Shown here: one piece after another, positions 19,901-31,100 of the stretch
Layout of the letters: each line of letters opens with the position of its first letter
How positions within the stretch are numbered: the first letter of the stretch is position 1
Assembly: GCA_963712435.1 (NCBI GenBank)
Contig: CAVQIB010000001.1
Location: 1 to 64,000, forward strand
Length of the DNA: 64,000 bases
DNA from: Rhodoplanes sp963712435
Lineage (GTDB): Bacteria > Pseudomonadota > Alphaproteobacteria > Rhizobiales > Xanthobacteraceae
Direction: 5' to 3'
Program-made: the position numbers and the translations under genes
Notes under the pieces: model-generated
What the model saw: only the letters and a program-made list of their open reading frames with translations
Told to the model about the DNA's origin: nothing
Databases searched by the model: none

Positions 19901-20449
19901 TTACATATAGGCCGCCGCATTTGGCCGCGCGGGAAGTCTCGGAACGGGCGGACGCCCAAGCCGCTGAGCGCAATGTTCGAGCGCCTGCTTCAGATCGGTT
20001 TCAACCGTACGCACAGTGATGCCGAGACGCCGGGCGATTTCGCGATGCGGTATGCCATCGAGCCGCGACGAGACAAGGACCCGTCGCCGCCGGTCCGGCA
20101 GTTCGGCGATGACGCGCCTGAGCAAGTCGACCTCGGACCGCGCCTCCGCAACGCGAGCAGGATCCGGTCGATCGTCAGCGATGTCGATCAGGCTGTCGGC
20201 CTCGGCCTCGAACAACTGGCGTTTTTCCGCCCGCCGGCGATCATGGGCAATGTTGACCGCTATGCGCAAGAGATAGGCCTTCGAACTCCGGCATCCGGTC
20301 TCATTCATCCGCTCAAGGCGCAGATAGGTTTCCTGAAGGACGTCGGAAGCAAAATCGACCGATCCGAGGCGACGGGAGAGCCGCCTGGTCAACTCCGCGT
20401 AATCGGCCACAAGCAGATTACGCAATGCATCCCTATCTGAGCAAGCCAA
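19901..20449 (-). CDS. ECF-type RNA polymerase sigma factor (FecI-like)
   Basis: 182 residues. Sigma region 2 is seen in DFASDVLQETYLRLERM and KAYLLRIAVNIAHDRRRAEK; region 4 in ELPDRRRRVLVSSRLDG followed by the helix-turn-helix HREIARRLGITVRTVETDLK. This layout matches FecI-like extracytoplasmic sigma factors. No FecR-type anti-sigma gene is adjacent: the next gene is a lytic transglycosylase upstream and tpsB downstream. The start appears to be TTG at 20449, because the frame has a stop just upstream and no ATG nearby. TTATCGTAAT (minus strand) lies only 8 bases before that codon, so the transcript could have little or no leader. It may control the TPS/TonB genes around it (inference). Confidence 0.85.
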   Translation of the reverse strand: MACSDRDALRNLLVADYAELTRRLSRRLGSVDFASDVLQETYLRLERMNETGCRSSKAYLLRIAVNIAHDRRRAEKRQLFEAEADSLIDIADDRPDPARVAEARSEVDLLRRVIAELPDRRRRVLVSSRLDGIPHREIARRLGITVRTVETDLKQALEHCAQRLGRPPVPRLPARPNAAAYM

Positions 20450-20457
20450 GCGGCACC

Positions 20458-20467
20458 ATTACGATAA
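20458..20467 (-). promoter_or_regulatory. TTATC(A/G)TAA(C/T) motif, copy 4, at the sigma factor start
   Basis: TTATCGTAAT read on the minus strand, ending 8 bases before the TTG start of the sigma factor. It could be an operator or part of a promoter of a nearly leaderless transcript. Confidence 0.35.
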
Positions 20468-20602
20468 TGAGTATTCCGGCCCGCGAATTAAAACGATGGG
20501 ACATCACTAAATTGTGACGATTATCACGCATAATATACCGTACGCAATGGTACGTGCGACCAACGGATGTGATCCGAGCTGTGCTCAGGCCTGAGTCTGC
20601 TC

Positions 20603-21487
20603 TCAGCGAACAGCGTGCACGACGATTTTGTCGGTCAGTTTGCGCAAGCGGGCATTGAGCGCATGAAGATCGACCGTGCTTGCCCCAATGCGCGATAAGG
20701 GCCGACCGCGATGGCTCGCCCCGAACTGGGGACCGAATGACGGCGGCGGCACGCTGCCCGTCACCGGGAAGCCGGCCGCCGCGAGATGCGCCCGGATTCT
20801 CTTACAATAATCGACCGATCGGAACGAGAAACGGGTCTCGCCGTGCCCTGCGCGGTACTTCATGGCGGTCGTGCAGATATCCTGCCCCGCCAGACGCCAC
20901 GCGCCGGCGAGATATTTCGCGCCAAAATGAATGTTGATCTCGGGAAGCCCGAGTTCTTCCGCGGACCCGACAAAGCCAAGCATGCGCGCCGTGGCTGGCA
21001 TGATCTGCATCAGCCCGATTTCTCCATCCGCACCGACGGCCGAAGGGTTGTAGCCGCTCTCGGCCGCCATCACGGCGTCGACCAGTTCCGGAGGGAGACC
21101 GGCGGATGACGCTTCGCGGGCGATGATCGCGCGAAATGCCCCCCGACCGGCTCCCCGCTCCCGCCCGGTGATCGAAACCGCGGATCGCGACCAGGCTCGC
21201 GCTGCAAACACGTTCGGCGGCGGCAGGTCTGCCGGCGTAAGTGGCTTTCCCGCCGGCGACGTCAAGGCAGGGAGCGCAGATGCGTCGCGATTAGCCTCAT
21301 CTCCGGGCCATGCTGCGGGCGTCCCCTGCGGCGAGTCCTCATCCCCTCCATGCGGTTCGGCAAGCGCGGGGCCAGCGGCCATGAGAGCGAGCGCCACAAG
21401 CGTTTGCATCGCCATCCGCGCCGCCGCGCGGCAGGGCGATTCACCTCTTGGGCCATGGTTGGGCCGCTGTCGGCCTCGCGCGAGCAT
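20603..21487 (-). CDS. Lytic transglycosylase (SLT family)
   Basis: Periplasmic murein lytic enzyme, 294 residues. The N-terminal hydrophobic stretch MAMQTLVALALMAAGPALAE looks like a signal peptide. The catalytic domain has Glu in AAESGYNPSAVGADGEIG and the family motif GLMQIMPATARMLGF, then INIHFGAKYLAGAWRLA and MKYRAGHGE. The ATG at 21487 is retained because it overlaps the stop of the upstream gene (TGATG), implying translational coupling, although the signal peptide would begin only at about residue 26. Such enzymes commonly open peptidoglycan for large envelope machines; here it sits between the TpsA gene and the TpsB operon, with the type II secretion genes further upstream. Confidence 0.88.
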   Translation of the reverse strand: MLARGRQRPNHGPRGESPCRAAARMAMQTLVALALMAAGPALAEPHGGDEDSPQGTPAAWPGDEANRDASALPALTSPAGKPLTPADLPPPNVFAARAWSRSAVSITGRERGAGRGAFRAIIAREASSAGLPPELVDAVMAAESGYNPSAVGADGEIGLMQIMPATARMLGFVGSAEELGLPEINIHFGAKYLAGAWRLAGQDICTTAMKYRAGHGETRFSFRSVDYCKRIRAHLAAAGFPVTGSVPPPSFGPQFGASHRGRPLSRIGASTVDLHALNARLRKLTDKIVVHAVR

Positions 21488-21897
21488 CAGCGACGCGGAT
21501 TGCTGAAAACCGGCCGCGGCGGCCGGAACGGGTAGGCCGAGCGCCCGAAATTGGACCCGTATTGCTGGCGCAGCGCCGCTTCGTTGACATTGCCAACGCG
21601 AACATCCGGCGACCGCGCATCAATCGGCGCCACATTGAACAGCGGATTGACCTGGTCGACCTCGCGCTTCAGTTGCTGGTTGAGGCAGCCGAACTCGCGA
21701 TCGGAGCCGATCATCACCTCGATGCATCGTTGGAGCTTTGGTTCGGGAGACGGTTGTCCGCCGATCATGAGCTCGCGCTGCGCAGGCGCGCTGGCTGACC
21801 CGGCGGAACGGAATTCTTGGGCCTGAGCGTCGGCGAGGGCCAGCCACGCCAACAAAGCCGCTGCGCAACAGCAGAGCCGCGCCTCGCTTCCAGGCAT
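21487..21897 (-). CDS. Small periplasmic protein of unknown function
   Basis: 136 residues from ATG at 21897, chosen because it follows AAGGGGACGAGCG and begins a clear signal peptide (MPGSEARLCCCAAALLAWLA, cleavage after AQA). The mature part has two cysteines (LQRCIEVMIG and FGCLNQQLKREVDQ), possibly a disulphide, and an Arg/Pro-rich tail ending FRPPRPVFSNPRR. I recognise no family. It is translationally coupled to the lytic transglycosylase downstream, so the two probably act together in the periplasm. An alternative start at 21957 adds 20 residues before the signal peptide and is less likely. Confidence 0.65.
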   Translation of the reverse strand: MPGSEARLCCCAAALLAWLALADAQAQEFRSAGSASAPAQRELMIGGQPSPEPKLQRCIEVMIGSDREFGCLNQQLKREVDQVNPLFNVAPIDARSPDVRVGNVNEAALRQQYGSNFGRSAYPFRPPRPVFSNPRR

Positions 21898-22125
21898 CGC
21901 TCGTCCCCTTTGCCGGCTTGGTTCGCCTATCCCGATCTCTTGATAGCGTCGAACCAAGACAACCAGTATATCATCCCGCGACCGCTAGTTTGTTATAATG
22001 ATAAGAATGCAGGTTTGGCTGCAATCGTCATTGTACTTACCGGATCGCCTGCCGATATGAGCGCCCGCCCCACACTGCCGAGCGGACCTGTATGACAGTT
22101 CCGGCGATCCAATAAGTCGCGTCGA

Positions 22126-25100
22126 CTACTGCGGCGTCGCGCTCGGCTGCGCCCCGTCCGGTGCAGACGACTGCGCAGGCCCGGGAGACGGCTTTGTCTG
22201 ATCGTCCCCGTCGTCGCCTCCGCCATAGCCGATGACTTCGATGATGAACACCGAGGCTTTGTCAGCCCCTCGCGTCCCGCCGGGCGTCGTTTCCGCGCCC
22301 CTTGTCGCGGACCCGGCGGTGCTCGAAGCCGCCGTCAGTGCGCCGACATTGGGGGCGGTCACCGTCGGAGTGCCCGTGGTGACGCCGCCAACCTTGATGT
22401 TATCGGCATTGACGATCCGAACGCCCGCGAGGACCAGATCACCGGAGACCCGGATGCCGGCGTCGCCGGCGTCGATGACGCCGCGCGGCGCCAACAGATA
22501 CGCGTTGGAGGCGCGGGCGCGCCGCGAGGTCTTCACCACGGCGATGCCGGCGCCCGAGACGAGACCGCCGAGATCGACCGATTGGTAGTCGTCCGAGTCG
22601 AACACCGCCTGCAGGGGCGGCAGCGACAGCGTCGTCCTGGAGCCGCGGCCCGCGTCGAGGTCGCCGTTCGAACTCCACATCAGGATGTCGCCGCCCTGCT
22701 GCGTCATGATGCGGCTCGAGTTGACCAGCACGCTGCCGTCCGTGAACGTGGAAATGCCGCCTCCGCTCAAGGTCAGGATGCCGATGTCGTTCGGCTTGAG
22801 GAGGCGGTTCGGCTCGACCGCGAGCGAGCCGACCCGGATGCTCCCGCCCGGGCCGAAGATCAAGATGTCGCCGCCCAAGCGCGTCTGGATGGTGGCGTGG
22901 TTCATTTCGAGGTCGCCGGTCTTGACGAGTTGGCTGGCGCCGCCCGCGCCGCCGCCGAGGCCGTTCGCCGTGTAGCCGAGGCGCGCCGGGAACATGGCGT
23001 TGACCATTTCGTAGCCGCGCTGGAAATTGCCGGAGGATTCCTGCTGGGCCACGCCGACCGCCTTCAACTCGGCGAAGAACACCTGATCGACGAAAACGTG
23101 CTGCAGGTCCGCCGACAAGGTCTGGAACTTCGCCCACGCCGCCGCCTCGTCGAGGTCTCCCAAACCGATGCGGTTCAGAAATTCCGCCAACTCGCGAATA
23201 TAGTTGTGGGTGACAAGGCTCGCTCTGGTCGGATCGATATAGGTTCGGATCACCGCGTCATAGTCTGCGCCGTTGGCGACGCCGAACATCACGATGATGT
23301 CGGCCCCGGCCGAGGGCAGAAGCTGGTTGCGCTTCTTGGTGACGGCGCTGGCCGGGCCGAGAAGGTTCGTGTTGTAGGTCCCGATCGAGCCTTGTCTGAC
23401 GTAGCGGTTTCCGACCGGCCAGAGGCTGGTGTTGCCGACCGACGCAATGCCTTCCTGGTCGCGCGTATACTGGGTCGTGTCGCGCGTCGCGGGAAGGAAA
23501 GGACCGATGTCGCGCCCTGCCTCCACGACGAAGAAGCCTGGTCCGGCGACCTGCAACCCGGGACCTCCGAGAACAGTTGGACTGACCGGCGAGGTGGGAA
23601 TAGCCGCAGCGCCGGGATAGCTGTAGACGATGTCGCGACCCGCGACGACGGTGCTGACATCGGCTGCATCGATGTTCTGAACAATGAGATTGAGATCGAT
23701 GATGTCGCGGCCGGCGTAGATCTTCGCAGGCCGATTGATCTCGATCCGCACGATGTCGGTCGTCGTCGCGGCGGTAGGAATATTGTTCTGCGTTGTGATT
23801 GAACTGGTGACCGTTCCGACCGCCTTGATGTCGCCGGAGACGGCGTAAATCCGCGCGACATTGGAATCGTGGTCGTCCTCATGCGCGAGAACCGGAGTGC
23901 TGAAGGCGCCAACCATGCCGTTGTTGGGCCGGTAGGGATCGAACGCCGCATCGAGCAGCGACGGACCGGCCGAGAACGATGGCGCGGCGTTCAGGCTAAT
24001 AATGTAGCCCCCGGTCAGATCGATGCTTCCCTGGGCGAGCAGTTTGAATGTCCCATGCTCCGAACCGCTCAGCACGATCCCGGGTACAGCGCTACCAAAG
24101 GCTGGGCTAACAAGACCGGTGGTCGTGATGTCGCCGTTCAAGGCGATCGCTTCCAAGCTTGCCGGATAAACCCGTCCCGTCGTAGTCCATGACGTCGTTC
24201 CCGCGGTTTGTGGCAACGCGATATTGAGTCCGCCAGCGATCGCGACCAGGCTGACCTTGCTGTCCGGACCATAGGTATCCATAAGGATAGGAACATTGGG
24301 ACTGCTTGCAATGTCTCCGGGATTTGCGGCGCGAGCGCTCTGTTGATGCAACTCAGCGGGGTTGATCACGCCGCCGATCCGGATAGTCCCACCCGCCACC
24401 AAGCTGATCTGCCCTAAGTCGACGGCAAGCAGCGGATAATTGGGTAAGGTCGTGACGCCCTGAGAGGGTCTGACCCTGAGAGTCCCGTTCTGACCGACCG
24501 AACCGCGCACCAAAATGCTCGCGTGGCCGGACCCTTCGTAGAACGAACCGCCGATCAGATTGCGTCCCGCCCGCACCGTCATGTTCCCGCCGCCATAGAC
24601 GTGGGTCACCGGCGTGCTCACCACGCCGGCGCCGAGCGAAGCGAGGCCGCCGCTGACCCGCCCGGTGCTCGGCAGCGACACCGACACGTCCTTGAGATCG
24701 CGTCCGGCCTCCACCGTCACGTTGCCTCCGGCGCTCAGAATCCCTTCGCGGAAGCTGCCATACTGGATCCACCACGCTGACTGCGATGCTATTGCGGTTC
24801 CGGACGGCGCGAACACGCCCGCACCCAACGTGCTTGCGGTCGCCGACGGACTGATGCCGGCATTGGCCAAGAGCCATGGCGTGTAGTAGGCATTTGCGGG
24901 CATTCCGTTGGCGGCGGCGACGTCGCGGAAACCCTGGATGTCGCGTTGCGCCACAACCTCGACATCGCCGCCTTGTTCGGGGAACGCCGCCGCGGTCGGC
25001 GGGCCGTACAAGCTCCAAACAGAAAGGCTTGAATCGTACCCGTAGGCCAGGACCCGCGGCTCCAGGAAACCTTCCGTGTTCTGCGCGACGACATTTCCGC

Positions 25101-28100
25101 CGGTGAGGACATAGCCGGGATCCGCCAGCCGCGCGGCATTCACGCCGGCTGCATAGATGACGCCGGGCGCGGCCGTATCCTTGAGAATCACGTCGCGCGC
25201 CGCGGCGATGGTGACGTCGCCGGTCCCGGTTCGCAGCATGGTCGGAAGATTGACCAAGCCAACGCTCGTGCCGCTGATACCATGTCGCTGCTGGTAGGTG
25301 GCGTGACTGTTGAGGACGACGTCCCCCCCGACCGACTGGACGGCCGCGAGCGACTGCCTCGCTCTCGGGTTTGCGCTTTCCGTGGCGGCGCCGGCGGTCA
25401 TGCGGTACGACCAGGAGCTGGGCGTGGTGAACGCCCTGACGTTCGGCGCGGTGCAATCCACGGTGCATACGTTCAGCGTGTGCGGGAACACGTCCGCAGC
25501 GGAGAGATCGGGCGAACTCGGACTTTTTTCGTTCGCCGCAGCTTTGTAGGGCGCGCTCGGAGCGGCTGCCCAGTAATTCAACAAATAAAAAGAACCATCC
25601 ATGCTTCTCCTGGGAGAATTTGGAGTTGAGCTAACATAACTCTGAACCTGGGTAACATAGGTTGAATCCAGATAGTTCGCGAACTGGAAGAAACCGTCGG
25701 AGATCGAGGCGTTCACGTTGATGTTGTTCGTCGCGCGCAACGTCAGCGCACCGGGCTCGACCGCGTAAGCTGGATTGGCGAGCGTTCCGTAGTTCGCGGT
25801 GTATCGATAGTCGAAGTCCACATAGCTCGTGTTGAAATCGTACCTATTGTTGATTAGACCGCCCGCCGTTCCGGCCGCCGAGATTCCAGTTGCTGGCGAC
25901 CGTGATATTGCCGCCATTGACGGAGCTGAGCGGGTTGATCAGCTCGATCCCTGGCTGGAAATGCACGACGCTCTTATCGAGCCGATTGGCTCCATCCGTC
26001 AGCCTGACCGTTCCGTCCGGCGCGACGAGCAGCCGGCTGATCGCGCCCGTGAAGCCGTAATTGTTCCCGCCGTTGACATAGCGTCCCTGAACCACGTCCA
26101 CCAACGTCTGGGTATAGAAGTCGATGTGACCTTGCCCGCTCGGATCGGCCGTGAAAATGCCCGGCGCGCTCGGGGTATACCGATCGAACAGCTTGTTGGT
26201 CGTGGAGGCGAGGAAGGTGGAATCGGGCGTGAACACGCCATTGACCGTGTTGCCGGTGAGGTTCGTAGCCGATCCGGTGACCGCCAGGCTGGCGCCGGTT
26301 CCGCCGCCGCCGCTGATCGTTATGGTTGGTGCGATATTGCTGCTATAGCCGCTGATGATGGATGTGATCTTGAAGTCGACGCCCATATTGGCCGCCGCCG
26401 CCGCTCCGGTTCCACCGCCCCCGGAGAAGGTGATGCCGGCCGGCGCGGTGTAGCCGGCGCCGCCGACGCCCGCGGTGACGCCAACCACGGTGAGCTTGCT
26501 CGAGAAGTCGCCAGCACCAGCATAGAGATAAAGACCGGCGGCGGGGATGTAGATGATCGTGGGCTGGCCGAACCCGGTCCCCGGGTTGGTAACGGTGAAG
26601 CTGAGAACGCCATTCGCATCAACCGAGGCCCTTGCACTCGTCTGGTGTGCGCCGTCCGATATGATGGCGTCCGCAGACGCCCCCGCGAAGCCTGGGAAAG
26701 TTTGGTAGGACGGAGACACCGTAATGCTTCCGACGCCCATCACGGCCGGGCCGGTAGCGATCGTGCCGTCGGGCAAGACGTATGTAACCTGGGGTACGCC
26801 GTCGTAACTGCCCCCACTTGTCACGACCCAACTATTGATCTTCAGGCTCGCCACGAGCGTCGCATTGCCGTCGCCGCCGGTCAAAGTCACCGTTGGAACG
26901 GACGTGTAGCCGGACCCGCTGCTTCCCGTGAGCGTCCACCCGGTCAGATTGGTCCACCTGCCGTTGGCGAGCCCGGCCGGATCGATCACGCCGTCCCAGC
27001 GGGCGTCGTAGATGCCGTCAGCGCCGGTGGGGTTGGTCGTGAAGGTCACGAACCCCTCCAGCGTCACCGAGCGCGCGCCGATGATGGTCGATCCGATCCG
27101 CGCAATCTTGACGTCGTCGGCGCCGTCGAGAGGCGCGCGCAGCGTCACCGTGCCGCCGGCAAGCCCGCCCTTCGCGCCGCCATGCACGTCGATGACGGAG
27201 CCCGGCTGCAGATCAATACCGCCGGTCTTTGTGCTTGCGCTCCAGCTCTTCGTGCCCCAGGCAATCCCGAGGGTCACGTCGCCGCCCCGCTCGTCGGCGT
27301 GTTCCGTCGATGCCAGGATTCTGCCGGAGCTCGCCAACGTGACCGCGTTGTAGCCGTAAAGTTCGACCTGACCGCCCGCCTGCCCGGCGCCGTCCGATGT
27401 CTTGCCCGGATAGCCGGTAGCGTCGATCGTCCCGCCGATGACCACTTGTCCATTGAACCCGCTCGCAGCGTCCCAACGCGTGTCGTCGGCGGTGAGCGTC
27501 ACGGAATGGGCTTTGAGGGTGTGACCCGGCCAAAGCACCAGGTTTCCGGTCTGCGTGTGAATGTCGACTGCGCCCGTCAGGCCGCCCGCATATAGCCGAT
27601 CCACGAGTGAGTTGAAGCTTGCGTCGTCGAGCCCGCCTTGCATGTCGAGCTTGAAGCGGCCGCCGAGTCCCGGTCCGCCACGGCCGCGCAGTTCGCCGTT
27701 CAGGGCGACGCGGCCAAGCGGCGCCGTCACCTCGATCTCGCCGCCATAGCCGAAGCTTCCGGCGGGTTGCGCGACGTCGATCACGCTGCCAGAAGCGAGC
27801 GCTATGTCGCCCTTGTCGGCTTGCAGCGCCACCTTGCCGCCGCGCACATAGGTGTCGACGTCGACGAGCGTCTTTTTGTAGCCGCCCGCTCCGATATAGG
27901 CGCTCTCGCCCAGCTTGAGCGCGGCGCTGGTTCCGTCCGGCAATACGACGTTCGAACCGGTCGCGTTCAAGGTCAGGGTTCCGGCTTGCGCCTGAATCGT
28001 GCCGCCGACATAGATGCTGTTGGCGATGATGCTGAAAGTTTCCACCGATCTCGTCGCTCACGCCTGGGTCGGCGGCCGCCCCCGGCGGACGCGCGATGAA

Positions 28101-31100
28101 GACGTCGCCGAGCGTCGTGAGAGCGAAGGAGCCCGACCCCGCTCCGGCGTTTCTGCCCACAAGAATGTTCGGCGAGGTTATGTCGAGCCCGACCGTCGCC
28201 CCGCCCTGACCAAGGCGCAGCTCCCCGGGCCCGCCGACGAAAACCCGCTTGCTCGCCGTCCAGGCCAGGTGCGAGAAGCCGGCGATCGTCTGGATGCCGC
28301 CGTTGAGATTGATCTCCGACGCCGTAAGGGCGAAGGCTCCGGCGTTGCTGACGCTCGTCGACTCGCTCGCGGTCCCGCTGTTGAGGAGATTGACGGCGCC
28401 GCCGATATTGATCGCGACATTGCCCCCGGTTCCCATGATGGTCCGGGCGTCCAGTGTCAGACGCTCCATGATCGGACCGGGATCGAATACGACGTCGCCA
28501 TAGAAGGTGATCGGCCCGGCCAGAGCCTTGAGCGCGAGCCCTTGCACGGCGGCAAGCTGGTTCAGATTGGCCCCCGACAACAGAAGGCTGTCCAAGCGGC
28601 CGGGGTTCGGGTTGGATTCGATCCCGATGGTGCGGGCGGCGAGGTTGACCTGTCTGGCCTGAATGGAAGCCGCGGGATCGATCACGATGGCGCGGGTCTG
28701 CGCCGTCGCCTGCAGGCTCAGCTCCTGGGTCTTGATCGTCGCGCCCGACTCGATTGCGACCTTGCCGCCGTCGCGGCCGGGCAGCGTGATCGAGCCGGCC
28801 ACCCCAAAGGTCCCCACGCCCGGCACCGTGATCGAGCCGAACTGGATCGTCAGCGGCGCGACCGGACCGCCGCTTGGCCCCGACACGACAAGACGGGAGT
28901 CCTGGGTGGCGACGAAGAGCGCGCCGAGGCCCGGCTGAGCGCCCACGCCGTACGAATAGTTCTGCAGCGCAAAAATGCTGCTCGGGTTGGCGAAGACGCT
29001 ATTAGGCACCTTATCAAGATCCGCCTGGGTGATGAGCGAGCCGGTCGGATCGAGCTGGCCGAGAACAGCGTCGGCGACGCTTTGCGCGGTCGTGGGGGTG
29101 CTCGGAGCAGCGAAATAATAGGTCCGGGCAAACCCGCCGATCGTCCCGCTCGTCTCGATAATGCTGCCGTCCTTTATTGTGATCGAACCGCTGCCCGCCA
29201 CCGGCGCTATGACATTAAATCCGACAGTTGCCGTCAGAGACTGGCCGCCGCCGATATCAATCTCAGCCGTTCCCGTGATCGTCTGAATTTCACCGACGAC
29301 TTGGGCGACCAGCAGAATTTCCGGGGCCGTAAACGCTGCGCCCCTGGTGTCGACCAGCACGTTGGCGGCGCTCGGCGTGATCATGGTGCCGGTGACGGTG
29401 TCGCTGCGCAGGCCGCCGAGGAGAATGCTCTCGAAGCCGAAGTCGTTGAGCTGTTTGACGTTGAGTGCGATATAGCCGGACGGGGCGTCGGCCGCGGATT
29501 TGACCACGGCAAGCTTCGGACCGGCGATGTCCAACTCACCGCCGCGGCCACCCGGCGCAGGCGCGGTGAGCGCCCTGCCCTCGATCGTGATCGCCTGCTG
29601 CGCAATCAAGGCGAGCCGCCCCGCGTCCATCGGCAGGCGCGGAACGGGGACGGCCCTGTGCAACGCGTCCTCGGCGAAATAGGCGTTGCCGCTACTGAAG
29701 CTGTATTCGCTGTATTGCCGCCAGACCGAGCTGGCCTGCACGGCGAACAGCTCGCTGCCGGAGGAGTAGGTTCCCGGATTGGTCGACTGCGTGAAATTGC
29801 CGGACACCAGCACGGTGCCGTCCGGCAGCTTGGCGCCGGACGCCACATTGCGCCCGAGATTGCTTCCGTAATAGACGACCCGCAGCGCCCCGGGCAAAGT
29901 CGCGTAGTGCCCGGGATAGAGCGTGTAAACGCCGGCTGGGACGCCGTTTCCGCCCTTTATCGTGATCTGCGTGCCGGCGAGCGGATAGGCGTCGCCCGAC
30001 GCGCCGGTGGCGCGCGCGGTGGTGTAGTGGATGTCGAACGCGGCGACCGCGTCATTGCGCGACGGAATGAGCGCATACACGGTCTGCCCGCTGGTCGAGG
30101 TCGCGAGCACGTCGCGCGATCCGCCCGGGCCCGGGGTGAACTCCGTCGCCTGCAGGTCGCCGCCGCCGCGCACGTCTATCGTCGCTCCCGGCGCGATGGT
30201 GACGGAGCCGGCGTTGAACGTCAGGACCTTCGAAGGCAAAGCGACGTCGCGCGAGCCGTCCGGGTTGACTTTTTCGATCGGGCGCAGCTCCGCGTTGTAG
30301 TACCAGTTGACCCCGTCAACGGTTTCGCCATAGGGCGTGACCGTTCCGGCGAGCGAGACGGACGTGAAGCTGCCTGCTCCGAACGTGACTTTCTGGGTGA
30401 CGCCGCCGACGCCCAATGTGATGCGGCCGAGCGGCGCAAACAGGCTGCCGTTCTGGGTGATGTTCAACGCCGCTACCGTGAGGCTGCCGCCGGCCGAGAG
30501 CGGGATTTCGGTGTCGACGCCCGCGCTTGCTTGGAACGTGACGTCGCCGGAAGTCTAATCGTGAAGTTGACCGCGGAGACAGGATAGATTCGCCGCGCGT
30601 CCATGAGAAGGTTGCCGGACGAGGTCAACTGACCCGTGAATATCCACGGATCGTTCGCGTTCGTCTGCCCAACGCCGTCCGCCACCCTCGGGGTGCTCAG
30701 GCGGATGTCGCCCGAGCTGATCAGGTTGACTTGCTTGAAGCGAGAGAACGCGGCCCCCTCGATGTCCAGCGCGCCGGTTCGAACCGTGATCGTGCTGTCG
30801 CCCGCGGCGGCCGAACCGCCCGCGCCCGTGAGGAGCACATAGGGCGCGGCAATGCTGACGCTGTTCTGCGCGGCCGACGTGATCGTCCTGGCCGCGATGT
30901 GCAGTCGGTTCGCCACCGTCCAGTCGAGATTTCCGCTGATGACGACGTCGCCGAAGGTGGGCGCGCGTTGCCCGTAGGCGCTGCCCGGCAGGCTTGTGAA
31001 AATGCGCGAGGCGCCGCCGACGGACGTTCCGCTGTAGAGGAACACGTTGCCGAACGGCGCAAGCTTGTCGACGGCGGCGACGATCGGCGACGCCGCGGTC

